From Ptiloglossa arizonensis (taxonomy: Eukaryota > Arthropoda > Insecta > Hymenoptera > Colletidae), in the NCBI RefSeq assembly GCF_051014685.1, contig NW_027478788.1, positions 1 to 64,000 on the forward strand: a stretch of DNA of 64,000 bases, given 5' to 3'. Shown one piece after another: positions 25,601 through 37,690 of the stretch. A model generated the notes under the pieces. That model did no database searches. It was not told the origin of the DNA and saw nothing but the letters and a program-made list of their open reading frames with translations. The position numbers and the translations under genes were made by a program. Numbering within the stretch: position 1 is the first letter of the stretch; the number at the start of each line of letters is the position of its first letter.

Positions 25601-26635
25601 AGGTAAGAAACGCTCGAGAAACTCAAAATTTTCGCAGTTCTGATGCTCGACAAGCATAACTAGAACGGCCTAGGGGAAAAGTACGCACACCGTTGTAATC
25701 GGGCGAGTTTCTACTTTCAGATGCAACAGAAATTTTGCGGATTGGTCAATCCGTTCGCGAGGTATGGCAGTTTGGAGGTAAGAAACGCTTGAGAAATTCA
25801 AAATTTTCGCAGTTCTGATGCTAGAAACGAATAACTAGAACGGACTAGGGGAAAAGTACGCATACAGTTGTAATCGGGCGAGTTTCTACTTTCAGATGCA
25901 ACAGAAATTTTGCGGATTGGTCAATCCGTTCGCGAGATATGGCAGTTTGGAGGTAAGAAACGCTTGAGAATCTCAAAATTTTCGCAGTTCTGATGCTCGA
26001 AACGAACAACTAGAACGGCCTAGGGGAAAAGTACACATACCGTTGTAATCGGGCGAGTTACTACTTTCAGATGCAACAGAAATTTTGCGGATTGGTCAAT
26101 CCGTTCGCGAGATATGGCAGTTTGGAGGTAAGAAACGCTTGAGAAACTCAAAATTTTCGCAGTTCTCATGCTCGAAACGAATAACTACAACGGCCTAGGG
26201 GAAAAGTATGCATACCGTTGTAATCGGGCTAGTTTCTACTTTCAGATGCAACAGAAATTTTGCGGATTGGTCAATCCGTTCGCGAGATATGTCAGTTTGG
26301 AGGTAAGAAACGCTCGAGAAACTCAAAATTTTCGCAGTTCTGATGCTCGACAAGCATAACTAGAACGGCCTAGGGGAAAAGTACGCACACCGTTGTAATC
26401 GGGCGAGTTTCTACTTTCAGATGCAACAGAAATTTTGCGGATTGGTCAATCCGTTCGCGAGATATGGCAGTTTGGAGGTAAGAAACGCTTGAGAAACTCA
26501 AAATTTTCGCAGTTCTGATGCTAGAAACGAATAACTAGAACGGACTAGGGGAAAAGTACGCATACAGTTGTAATCGGGCGAGTTTCTACTTTCAGATGCA
26601 ACAGAAATTTTGCGGATTGGTCAATCCATTCGCGA
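25080..26635 (+). repeat. Block duplicated from 20.88-22.44 kb (24-monomer offset)
   Basis: Offset 4200 bp. Shared order: AAGGAACGC with CAGTCCTGATG and GAGTAACTACAACGG, the 174-bp monomer (20997 and 25197), CATAGTGCTG, GCGAGGTATGG, GAGTTACTAC, AAGTATGCATACC, GATATGTCAG, CTAGAAACG. The match ends in the interval 26629-26650, where TTTGGAGG becomes TTTGTAGG. It overlaps the second 8-mer copy because the 1400-bp HOR was built partly from the same monomers. Confidence 0.82.
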
Positions 26636-26649
26636 GATATGGCAGTTTG

Positions 26650-29230
26650 TAGGTAAGAAACGCTTGAGAAACTCAAAATTTTCGCAGTTCTGATGCTCGA
26701 AACGAATAACTAGAACGGCCTCGGTGAAAAGTACGTATACCGTTGAAATCGGGCGAGTTTCTACTTTCAGATGCAACAGAAATTTTGCGGATTGGTCAAT
26801 CCGTTCGCGAGATATGGCAGTTTGGAGGTAAGAAACGCTTGAGAAACTCAAAATTTTCGCAGTTCTGATGCTCGAAACGAACAACTAGAACGGCCTAGGG
26901 GAAAAGTACACATACCGTTGTAATCGGGCGAGTTACTACTTTCAGATGCAACAGAAATTTTGCGGATTGGTGAATCCGTTCGCGAGATATGGCAGTTTGG
27001 AGGTAAGTAACGCTTGAGAAACTCAAAATTTTCGCAGTTCTCATGCTCGAAACGAATAACTACAACGGCCTAGGGGAAAAGTACGCATACCGTTGTAATG
27101 GGGCGAGTTTCTACTTTCAGATGCAACAGAAATTTTGCGGATTGGTCAATCCGTTTGCGAGATATGGCAGTTTGGAGGTAAGAAACGCTTGAGAAACTCA
27201 AAATTTTCGCAGTTCTGATGCTCGAAACGAACAACTAGAACGGCCTAGGGGAAAAGTACACATACCGTTGTAATCGGGCGAGTTACTACTTTCAGATGCG
27301 ACAAAATTTTGCGGATTGGTCAATCCGTTCGCGAGATATGGCAGTTTGGAAGGAAGAAACGCTTGAGAAACTCAAAATTTTCGCAGTTCTGATGCCCGAA
27401 ACGAATAACTAGGGCGGCCTAGGGGAAAAGTACGCATACCGCTGTAATCGGGCGAGTTTCTGCTTTCAGATGCATCAGAAATTTTGCGGATTGGTCAATC
27501 CGTTCGCGAGATGTGGCAGTTTGTAGGTAAGAAACGCTTGAGAAACTCAAAATTTTCGCAATTCTGATGCTCGAAACGAATAACTAGGGCGGCCTAGGGG
27601 AAAAGTACGCATACCGTTGTAACCGGGCGAGTTTCTGCTTTCAGATGCATCAGAAATTTGGCGGATTGGTCAATCCGTTCGCGAGATGTGGCAGTTTGTA
27701 GGTAAGAAACGCTTAAGAAACTCAAAATTTTCGCAGTTCTGATGCTCGAAACGAATAACTAGGACGGCCTAGGGGAAAAGTACGCATACCGTTGTAATCG
27801 GGCGAGTTTCTACTTTCAGATGAAACAGAAATTTTGAGGATTGGTCAATCCGTTCGCGAGATATGGCAGTTTGGAAGTAAGAAACGCTTGAGAAACGCAA
27901 AATTTTCGCAGTTCTGATGCTCGAAACGAATAACTAGAACGGCCTAGGGTAAAAGGACGCATACCGTTGTAATCGGGCGAGTTTCTACTTTCAGATGCAA
28001 CAGAAATTTTGCGGATTGGTCAATCCGTTCGCGAGGTATGGCAGTTTGGAGGTAAGAAACGCTTGAGAAACTCAAAATTTTCGCAGTTCTGATGCTCGAA
28101 ACGAATAACTAGAACGGCCTAGGGGAAAACTACGTATACCGTTGTAATCGGGCGAGTTTCTACTTTCAGATGCAACAGAAATTTTGCGGATTGGTCAATC
28201 CGTTCGCGAGATATGGCAGTTTGGAGGTAAGCAACGCTTGAGAAACTCAAAATTTTCACAGTTCTGTTGCTCGAAACGAATAACTAGAACGGCCTAGGGG
28301 AAAAGTCCGCATACAGTTGTAATCGGGCGAGTTTCTACTTTCAGATGCAACAGAAATTTTGCGGATTGGTCAATCCGTTCGCGAGATATGGCAGTTTGGA
28401 GGTAAGAAACGCTTGAGAAACTCAAAATTTTCGCAGTTCTGATGCTCGACAAGCATAACTAGAACGGCCTAGGGGAAAAGTACGCATACCGTTGTAATCG
28501 GGCGAGTTTCTACTTTCAGATGCAACAGAAATTTTGCGGATTGGTCAATCCGTTCGCGAGATATGGCAGTTTGGAGGTAAGAAACGCTTGAGAAACTCAA
28601 AATTTTCGCAGTTCTCATGCTCGAAACGAATAACTAGAACGGACTAGGGGAAAAGGACGCATACCCTTGTAATAGTGCGAGTTTCTACTTTCAGATGCAA
28701 CAGAAATTTTGCGGATTGGTCAAACCTTTCGCGAGATATGGCAGTTTGGAGGTAAGAAACGCTTGAGAAACTCCAAATTTTCGCAGTTCTGATGCTCGAA
28801 ACGAATAACTAGAACGGCCTAGGGGAAAAGTACGCATACCGTTGTAATCGGGCGAGTTTCTACTTTCAGATGCAACAGAAATTTTGCGGATTGGTCAATC
28901 CGTTCGCGAGATATGGCAGTTTGTAGGTAAGAAACGCTTGAGAAACTCAAAATTTTCGCAGTTCTGATGCTCGAAACGAATAACTAGGACGGCCTAGGGG
29001 AAAAGTACGCATACCGTTGTAATCGGGCGGGTTTCTACTTTCAGGTGCAACAGAAATTTTGCGGATTGGTCAATCCGTTCGCGAGATATGACAGTTTGGA
29101 AGTAAGAAACGCTTGAGAAACTCAAAATTTTCGCAATTCTGATGCTCGAAACGAATAACTAGGGCGGCCTAGGGGAAAAGTACGCATACCGTTGTAATCG
29201 GGCGAGTTTCTGCTTTCAGATGCATCAGAA
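26650..29230 (+). repeat. Earlier relative of the 17-mer unit
   Basis: This stretch matches 30.32-32.1 kb, first at 3674-3675 bp (21 monomers) and then at 3500 bp (20 monomers) from about 28.1 kb. It therefore holds one monomer that the later copy lacks, probably the one near 27.85-28.0 kb with AAACGCAAAATT and CTAGGGTAAAAGGACG. Other markers are GCCTCGGTGAAAAG with TTGAAATCGG, GGTGAATCC, TAATGGGGCG, CTAGGGCGG, GTGCATCAG-type monomers and AAAACTACGTATACC. Confidence 0.75.
27296..27469 (+). repeat. 174-bp length-variant monomer, unique
   Basis: ATGCGACAAAATTTTGCGG is one base shorter than the related ATGCGACAGAAATTTTGCGG at 30971. It is the only indel variant found once in the window, so it is probably younger than the duplication linking 26.65-29.2 kb with 30.3-32.2 kb. 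Confidence 0.8.
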
Positions 29231-32205
29231 ATTTTGCAGATTGGTCAATCCGTTCGCGAGATATGGCAGTTTGGAAGGAAGAAACGCTTGAGAAACTCAA
29301 AATTTTCGCAGTTCTGATGCTCGAAACGAATAACTAGAACGGCCTAGGGGAAAAGTACGCATACAGTTGTAATCGAGCGAGTTTCTACTTTCAGATGCAA
29401 CAGAAATTTTGCGGGTTGGTCAATCCGTTGGCGAGATATGGCAGTTTGGAGGTAAGCAACGCTTGAAAAACTCAAAATTTTCGCAGTTCTATTGCTCGAA
29501 ACGAACAACTAGAACGGCCTAGGGGAAAAGTACACATACCGTTGTAATCGGGCGAGTTACTACTTTCAGATGCAACAGAAATTTTGCGGATTGGTCAATC
29601 CGTTCCCGAGATATGGCAGTTTGGAGGTAAGAAACGCTTGAGAAACTCAAAATTTTCGCAGTTCTCATGCTCGAAACGAATAACTACAACGGCCTAGGGG
29701 AAAAGTATGCATACCGTTGTAATCGGGCTAGTTTCTACTTTCAGATGCAACAGAAATTTTGCGGATTGGTCAATCCGTTCGCGAGATATGTCAGTCTGGA
29801 GGTAAGAAACGCTCGAGAAACTCAAAATTTTCGCAGTTCTGATGCTCGATAAGCATAACTAGAACGGCCTAGGGGAAAAGTACGCACACCGTTGTAATCG
29901 GGCGAGTTTCTACTTTCAGATGCAACAGAAATTTTGCGGATTGGTCAATCCGTTCGCGAGATATGGCAGTTTGGAGGTAAGAAACGCTTGAGAAACTCAA
30001 AATTTTCGCAGTTCTGATGCTAGAAACGAATAACTAGAACGGACTAGGGGAAAAGTACGCATACAGTTGTAATCGGGCGAGTTTCTACTTTCAGATGCAA
30101 CAGAAATTTTGCGGATTGGTCAATCCATTCGCGAGATATGGCAGTTTGGAGGTAAGAAACGCTTGAGAAACTCAAAATTTTCACAGTTCTGATGCTCGAA
30201 ACGAATAACCAGAACGGCCTAGAGGAAAAGTACGCATACAGTTGTAATCGAGCGAGTTTCTAATTTCAGATGCAACAGAAATTTTGCGGGTTGGTCAATC
30301 CGTTCGCGAGATATGGCAGTTTGGAGGTAAGAAACGCTTGAGAAACTCAAAATTTTCGCAGTTCTGATGCTCGAAACGAATAACTAGAACGGCCTCGGTG
30401 AAAAGTACGTATACCGTTGAAATCGGGCGAGTTTCTACTTTCAGATGCAACAGAAATTTTGCGGATTGGTCAATCCGTTCGCGAGATATGGCAGTTTGGA
30501 GGTAAGAAACGCTTGAGAAACTCAAAATTTTCGCAGTTCTGATGCTCGAAACGAACAACTAGAACGGCCTAGGGGAAAAGTACACATACCGTTGTAATCG
30601 GGCGAGTTACTACTTTCAGATGCAACAGAAATTTTGCGGATTGGTGAATCCGTTCGCGAGATATGGCAGTTTGGAGGTAAGTAACGCTTGAGAAACTCAA
30701 AATTTTCGCAGTTCTCATGCTCGAAACGAATAACTACAACGCCCTAGGGGAAAAGTACGCATACCGTTGTAATGGGGCGAGTTTCTACTTTCAGATGCAA
30801 CAGAAATTTTGCGGATTGGTCAATCCGTTCGCGAGATATGGCAGTTTGGAGGTAAGAAACGCTTGAGAAACTCAAAATTTTCGCAGTTCTGATGCTCGAA
30901 ACGAACAACTAGAACGGCCTAGGGGAAAAGTACACATACCGTTGTAATCGGGCGAGTTACTACTTTCAGATGCGACAGAAATTTTGCGGATTGGTCAATC
31001 CGTTCGCGAGATATGGCAGTTTGTAAGGAAGAAACGCTTGAGAAACTCAAAATTTTCGCAGTTCTGATGCTCGAAACGAATAACTATGGCGGCCTAGGGG
31101 AAAAGTACGCATACCGTTGTAATCGGGTGAGTTTCTGCTTTCAGATGCATCAGAAATTTTGCGGATTGATCAATCCGTTCGCGAGATGTGGCAGTTTGTA
31201 GGTAAGAAACGCTTGAGAAATTCAAAATTTTCGCAATTCTGATGCTCGAAACGAATAACTAGGGCGGCCTAGGGGAAAAGTACGCATACCGTTGTAATCG
31301 GGCGAGTTTCTGCTTTCAGATGCATCAGAAATTTTGCGGATTGGTCAATCCGTTCGCGAGATGTGGCAGTTTGTAGGTAAGAAACGCTTGAGAAACTCAA
31401 AATTTTCGCAGTTCTGATGCTCGAAACGAATAACTAGGACGGCCTAGGGGAAAAGTACGCATACCGTTGTAATCGGGCGAGTTTCTACTTTCAGATGCAA
31501 CAGAAATTTTGAGGATTGGTCAATCCATTCGCGAGGTATGGCAGTTTGGAAGTAAGAAACGCTTGAGAAACTCAAAATTTTCGCAGTTCTGATGCTCGAA
31601 ACGAATAACTAGAACGGCCTAGGGGAAAACTACGTATACCGTTGTAATCGGGCGAGTTTCTACTTTCAGATGCAACAGAAATTTTGCGGATTGGTCAATC
31701 CGTTCGCGAGATATGGCAGTTTGGAGGTAAGCAACGCTTGAGAAACTCAAAATTTTCGCAGTTCTGTTGCTCGAAACGAATAACTAGAACGGCCTAGGGG
31801 AAAAGTCCGCATACAGTTGTAATCGGGCGAGTTTCTACTTTCAGATGCAACAGAAATTTTGCGGATTGGTCAATCCGTTCGCGAGATATGGCAGTTTGGA
31901 GGTAAGAAACGCTTGAGAAACTCAAAATTTTCGCAGTTCTGATGCTCGACAAGCATAACTAGAACGGCCTAGGGGAAAAGTACGCATACCGTTGTAATCG
32001 GGCGAGTTTCGACTTTCAGGTGCAACAGAAATTTTGCGGATTGGTCAATTCGTTCGCGAGATATGGCAGTTTGGAGGTAAGAAACGCTTGAGAAACTCAA
32101 AATTTTCGCAGTTCTCATGCTCGAAACGAATAACTAGAACGGACTAGGGGAAAAGGACGCATACCCTTGTAATCGTGCGAGTTTCTACTTTCAGATGCAA
32201 CAGAA
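29230..32205 (+). repeat. 17-mer HOR unit, copy 1 (2975 bp)
   Basis: It repeats at 32205 onward at an offset of exactly 2975 bp (17 x 175). Order of diagnostic monomers: GGAAGGAAG, ATCGAGCG with GCGGGTTGG, CTTGAAAAACTC with TTCTATTGC, TTCCCGAG, AAGTATGC, GTCAGTCTGG with GCTCGATAAGC, CTAGAAACG, CCATTCGC, CTAATTTCAG, CTCGGTG, GGTGAATCC, AACGCCCTAGG, GTAAGGAAG with CTATGGCGG, TTGATCAATCC, TTTGAGGATTGG, AAAACTACG, AAGTCCGC, TTTCGACTTTC. The two copies look almost identical, so the duplication is young. Confidence 0.88.
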
Positions 32206-35010
32206 ATTTTGCAGATTGGTCAATCCGTTCGCGAGATATGGCAGTTTGGAAGGAAGAAACGCTTGAGAAACTCAAAATTTTCGCAGTTCTGATGCTCGAA
32301 ACGAATAACTAGAACGGCCTAGGGGAAAAGTACGCATACAGTTGTAATCGAGCGAGTTTCTACTTTCAGATGCAACAGAAATTTTGCGGGTTGGTCAATC
32401 CGTTCGCGAGATATGGCAGTTTGGAGGTAAGCAACGCTTGAAAAACTCAAAATTTTCGCAGTTCTATTGCTCGAAACGAACAACTAGAACGGCCTAGGGG
32501 AAAAGTACACATACCGTTGTAATCGGGCGAGTTACTACTTTCAGATGCAACAGAAATTTTGCGGATTGGTCAATCCGTTCCCGAGATATGGCAGTTTGGA
32601 GGTAAGAAACGCTTGAGAAACTCAAAATTTTCGCAGTTCTCATGCTCGAAACGAATAACTACAACGGCCTAGGGGAAAAGTATGCATACCGTTGTAATCG
32701 GGCTAGTTTCTACTTTCAGATGCAACAGAAATTTTGCGGATTGGTCAATCCGTTCGCGAGATATGTCAGTCTGGAGGTAAGAAACGCTCGAGAAACTCAA
32801 AATTTTCGCAGTTCTGATGCTCGATAAGCATAACTAGAACGGCCTAGGGGAAAAGTACGCACACCGTTGTAATCGGGCGAGTTTCTACTTTCAGATGCAA
32901 CAGAAATTTTGCGGATTGGTCAATCCGTTCGCGAGATATGGCAGTTTGGAGGTAAGAAACGCTTGAGAAACTCAAAATTTTCGCAGTTCTGATGCTAGAA
33001 ACGAATAACTAGAACGGACTAGGGGAAAAGTACGCATACAGTTGTAATCGGGCGAGTTTCTACTTTCAGATGCAACAGAAATTTTGCGGATTGGTCAATC
33101 CATTCGCGAGATATGGCAGTTTGGAGGTAAGAAACGCTTGAGAAACTCAAAATTTTCACAGTTCTGATGCTCGAAACGAATAACCAGAACGGCCTAGAGG
33201 AAAAGTACGCATACAGTTGTAATCGAGCGAGTTTCTAATTTCAGATGCAACAGAAATTTTGCGGGTTGGTCAATCCGTTCGCGAGATATGGCAGTTTGGA
33301 GGTAAGAAACGCTTGAGAAACTCAAAATTTTCGCAGTTCTGATGCTCGAAACGAATAACTAGAACGGCCTCGGTGAAAAGTACGTATACCGTTGAAATCG
33401 GGCGAGTTTCTACTTTCAGATGCAACAGAAATTTTGCGGATTGGTCAATCCGTTCGCGAGATATGGCAGTTTGGAGGTAAGAAACGCTTGAGAAACTCAA
33501 AATTTTCGCAGTTCTGATGCTCGAAACGAACAACTAGAACGGCCTAGGGGAAAAGTACACATACCGTTGTAATCGGGCGAGTTACTACTTTCAGATGCAA
33601 CAGAAATTTTGCGGATTGGTGAATCCGTTCGCGAGATATGGCAGTTTGGAGGTAAGTAACGCTTGAGAAACTCAAAATTTTCGCAGTTCTCATGCTCGAA
33701 ACGAATAACTACAACGCCCTAGGGGAAAAGTACGCATACCGTTGTAATGGGGCGAGTTTCTACTTTCAGATGCAACAGAAATTTTGCGGATTGGTCAATC
33801 CGTTCGCGAGATATGGCAGTTTGGAGGTAAGAAACGCTTGAGAAACTCAAAATTTTCGCAGTTCTGATGCTCGAAACGAACAACTAGAACGGCCTAGGGG
33901 AAAAGTACACATACCGTTGTAATCGGGCGAGTTACTACTTTCAGATGCGACAGAAATTTTGCGGATTGGTCAATCCGTTCGCGAGATATGGCAGTTTGTA
34001 AGGAAGAAACGCTTGAGAAACTCAAAATTTTCGCAGTTCTGATGCTCGAAACGAATAACTATGGCGGCCTAGGGGAAAAGTACGCATACCGTTGTAATCG
34101 GGTGAGTTTCTGCTTTCAGATGCATCAGAAATTTTGCGGATTGATCAATCCGTTCGCGAGATGTGGCAGTTTGTAGGTAAGAAACGCTTGAGAAATTCAA
34201 AATTTTCGCAATTCTGATGCTCGAAACGAATAACTAGGGCGGCCTAGGGGAAAAGTACGCATACCGTTGTAATCGGGCGAGTTTCTGCTTTCAGATGCAT
34301 CAGAAATTTTGCGGATTGGTCAATCCGTTCGCGAGATGTGGCAGTTTGTAGGTAAGAAACGCTTGAGAAACTCAAAATTTTCGCAGTTCTGATGCTCGAA
34401 ACGAATAACTAGGACGGCCTAGGGGAAAAGTACGCATACCGTTGTAATCGGGCGAGTTTCTACTTTCAGATGCAACAGAAATTTTGAGGATTGGTCAATC
34501 CATTCGCGAGGTATGGCAGTTTGGAAGTAAGAAACGCTTGAGAAACTCAAAATTTTCGCAGTTCTGATGCTCGAAACGAATAACTAGAACGGCCTAGGGG
34601 AAAACTACGTATACCGTTGTAATCGGGCGAGTTTCTACTTTCAGATGCAACAGAAATTTTGCGGATTGGTCAATCCGTTCGCGAGATATGGCAGTTTGGA
34701 GGTAAGAAACGCTTGAGAAACTCAAAATTTTCGCAGTTCTGATGCTCGACAAGCATAACTAGAACGGCCTAGGGGAAAAGTACGCATACCGTTGTAATCG
34801 GGCGAGTTTCGACTTTCAGGTGCAACAGAAATTTTGCGGATTGGTCAATTCGTTCGCGAGATATGGCAGTTTGGAGGTAAGAAACGCTTGAGAAACTCAA
34901 AATTTTCGCAGTTCTCATGCTCGAAACGAATAACTAGAACGGACTAGGGGAAAAGGACGCATACCCTTGTAATCGTGCGAGTTTCTACTTTCAGATGCAA
35001 CAGAAATTTT
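32205..35010 (+). repeat. 17-mer HOR unit, copy 2, shortened by one monomer
   Basis: This copy repeats copy 1 at an offset of 2975 bp up to about 34690 and at 2800 bp after that. The missing 175 bp is the monomer with GTAAGCAACG, TTCTGTTGCTC and AAGTCCGC, present near 31.72-31.9 kb, 47.30-47.45 kb and 59.20-59.35 kb. The junction is scarless and in register (AAAACTACG on the left, GTAAGAAACG on the right). The junction with copy 1 lies at about 32201-32214. Confidence 0.86.
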
Positions 35011-37690
35011 GCGGATTGGTCAAACCTTTCGCGAGATATGGCAGTTTGGAGGTAAGAAACGCTTGAGAAACTCCAAATTTTCGCAGTTCTGATGCTCGAA
35101 ACGAATAACTAGAACGGCCTAGGGGAAAAGTACGCATACCGTTGTAATCGGGCGAGTTTCTACTTTCAGATGCAACAGAAATTTTGCGGATTGGTCAATC
35201 CGTTCGCGAGATATGGCAGTTTGTAGGTAAGAAACGCTTGAGAAACTCAAAATTTTCGCAGTTCTGATGCTCGAAACGAATAACTAGGACGGCCTAGGGG
35301 AAAAGTACGCATACCGTTGTAATCGGGCGGGTTTCTACTTTCAGATGCAACAGAAATTTTGCATATTGGTCAATCCGTTCGCGAGATATGGCAGTTTGGA
35401 GGTAAGAAACGCTTGAGAAACTCAAAATTTTCGCAGTTCTGATGCTCGACAAGCATAACTAGAACGGCCTAGGGGAAAGTACGCATACCGTTGTAATCGG
35501 GCGAGTTTCTGCTTTCAGATGCATCAGAAATTTTGCGGATTGGTCAAACCTTTCGCGAGATATGGCAGTTTGGAGGTAAGAAACGCTTGAGAAACTCAAA
35601 ATTTTCGCAGTTCTGATGCTCGACAAGCATAACTAGAACGGCCTAGGGGAAAAGTACGCATACCGTTGTAATCGGGCGAGTTTCTACTTTCAGATGCAAC
35701 AGAAATTTTGCGGATTGGTCAATCCGTTCGCGAGATATGGCAGTTTGGAGGTAAGAAACGCTTGAGAAACTCAAAATTTTCGCAGTTCTCATGCTCGGAA
35801 CGAATAACTAGAACGGACTAGGGGAAAAGGACGCATACCCTTGTAATCGGGCGAGTTTCTACTTTCAGATGCAACAGAAATTTTGCGGATTGGTCAAACC
35901 TTTCGCGAGATATGGCAGTTTGGAGGTAAGAAACGCTTGAGAAACTCCAAATTTTCGCAGTTCTGATGCTCGAAACGAATAACTAGAACGGCCTAGGGGA
36001 AAAGTACGCATACCGTTGTAATCGGGCGAGTTTCTACTTTCAGATGCAACAGAAATTTTGCGGATTGGTCAATCCGTTCGCGAGATATGGCAGTTTGTAG
36101 GTAAGAAACGCTTGAGAAACTCAAAATTTTCGCAGTTCTGATGCTCGAAACGAATAACTAGGACGGCCTAGGGGAAAAGTACGCATACAGTTGTAATCGG
36201 GCGAGTTTCTACTTTCAGATGCAACAGAAATTTTGCGGATTGGTCAATCCGTTCGCGAGATATGACAGTTTGGAAGTAAGAAACGCTTGAGAAACTCAAA
36301 ATTTTCGCAATTCTGATGCTCGAAACGAATAACTAGGGCGGCCTAGGGGAAAAGTACGCATACCGTTGTAATCGGGCGAGTTTCTGCTTTCAGATGCATC
36401 AGAAATTTTGCAGATTGGTCAATCCGTTCGCGAGATATGGCAGTTTGGAAGGAAGAAACGCTTGAGAAACTCAAAATTTTCGCAGTTCTGATGCTCGAAA
36501 CGAATAACTAGGGCGGCCTAGGGGAAAAGTACGCATACCGTTGTAATCGGGCGAGTTTCTGCTTTCAGATGCATCAGAAATTTTGCGGATTGGTCAATCC
36601 GTTCGCGAGATGTGGCAGTTTGGAAGTAAGAAACGCTTGAGAAACTCAAAATTTTCGCAGTTCTGATGCTCGAAACGAATAACTAGAAAGCCCTAGGGGA
36701 AAAGTACGCATACCGATGTAATCGGGCGAGTTTCTACTTTCAGATGCAACAGAAATTTTGCGGATTGGTCGATCCGTTCGCGAGATATGGCAGTTTGGAG
36801 GTAAGAAACGCTTGAGAAACTCAAAATTTTCGCAGTTCTGATGCTCGAAACGAATAACTAGTACGGCCCAAGGGAAAAGTACGCATACCGTTGTAATCGG
36901 GCGAGTTTCTACTTTCAGATGCAACAGAAATTTTGCGGATTGGTCAATCCGTTCGCGAGATATGGCAGTTTGGAAGTAAGAAACGCTTGAGAAACTCAAA
37001 ATTTTCGCAGTTCTGATGCTCGAAACGAATAACTAGTACGGCCCAGGGGAAAAGTACGCATACCGTTGTAATCGGGCGAGTTTCTACTTTCAGATGCAAC
37101 AGAAATTTTGCGGATTGGTCAATCCGCTCGCGAGATATGGCAGTTTGGAGGTAAGAAACGAATGAGAAACTCAAAATTTTCGCAGTTCTGATGCTCGAAA
37201 CGAATAACTAGAACGGTCTAGGGGAAAAGTACGCATACAGTTGTAATCGGGCGAGTTTCTACCTTCAGATGCAACAGAAATTTTGCAGATTGGTCAATCC
37301 GTTCGCGAGATATGGCAGTTTGGAGGTAAGAAACGCTTGAGAAACTAAAAATTTTCGCAGTTCTGATGCGCGAAACGAATAACTAGAATGGCCTAGGGGA
37401 AAAGTACGCATAGTGTTGTAATCGGGCGAGTTTCTGCTTTCAGATGCATCACAAATTTTGCGGATTGGTCAATCCGTTCGCGAGATGTGGCAGTTTGGAA
37501 GTAAGAAACGCTTGAGAAACTCAAAATTTTCGCAGTTCTGATGCTCGAAACGAATAACTAGAAAGGCCTAGGGGAAAAGTACGCATACCGTTGTAATCGG
37601 GCGAGTTTCTACTTTCAGATGCAACAGAAATTTTGCGGATTGGTCGATCCGTTCGCGAGATATGGCAGTTTGGAGGTAAGAAACGCTTGA
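35010..37690 (+). repeat. Block with a distant second copy at 59.7-62.2 kb
   Basis: Markers: GGTCAAACCTTTCG with CTCCAAATTTTC; the 174-bp monomer 35345-35518 with TTTTGCATATTGG; ATGCTCGGAACG; GATATGACAG; CTAGGGCGG; AAAGCCCTAGG with TACCGATG; CTAGTACGGCCCAAGGG; AATCCGCTCG; AACGAATGAG. The same order recurs at an offset of 24673 bp (141 monomers less 2). Near 37.19-37.37 kb it holds one monomer (ACGGTCTAGG, TTGCAGATTGG, GAAACTAAAAATT) absent from the distant copy. About 35.0-35.87 kb also matches 47.8-48.6 kb. Confidence 0.85.
35345..35518 (+). repeat. 174-bp length-variant monomer, GGGGAAAGTACG type
   Basis: One A is missing from the GGGGAAAAG tract. The monomer also carries TTTTGCATATTGG. 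It recurs at 48119-48292 and 60018-60191, and is a clear tag for the three related blocks. Confidence 0.87.
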
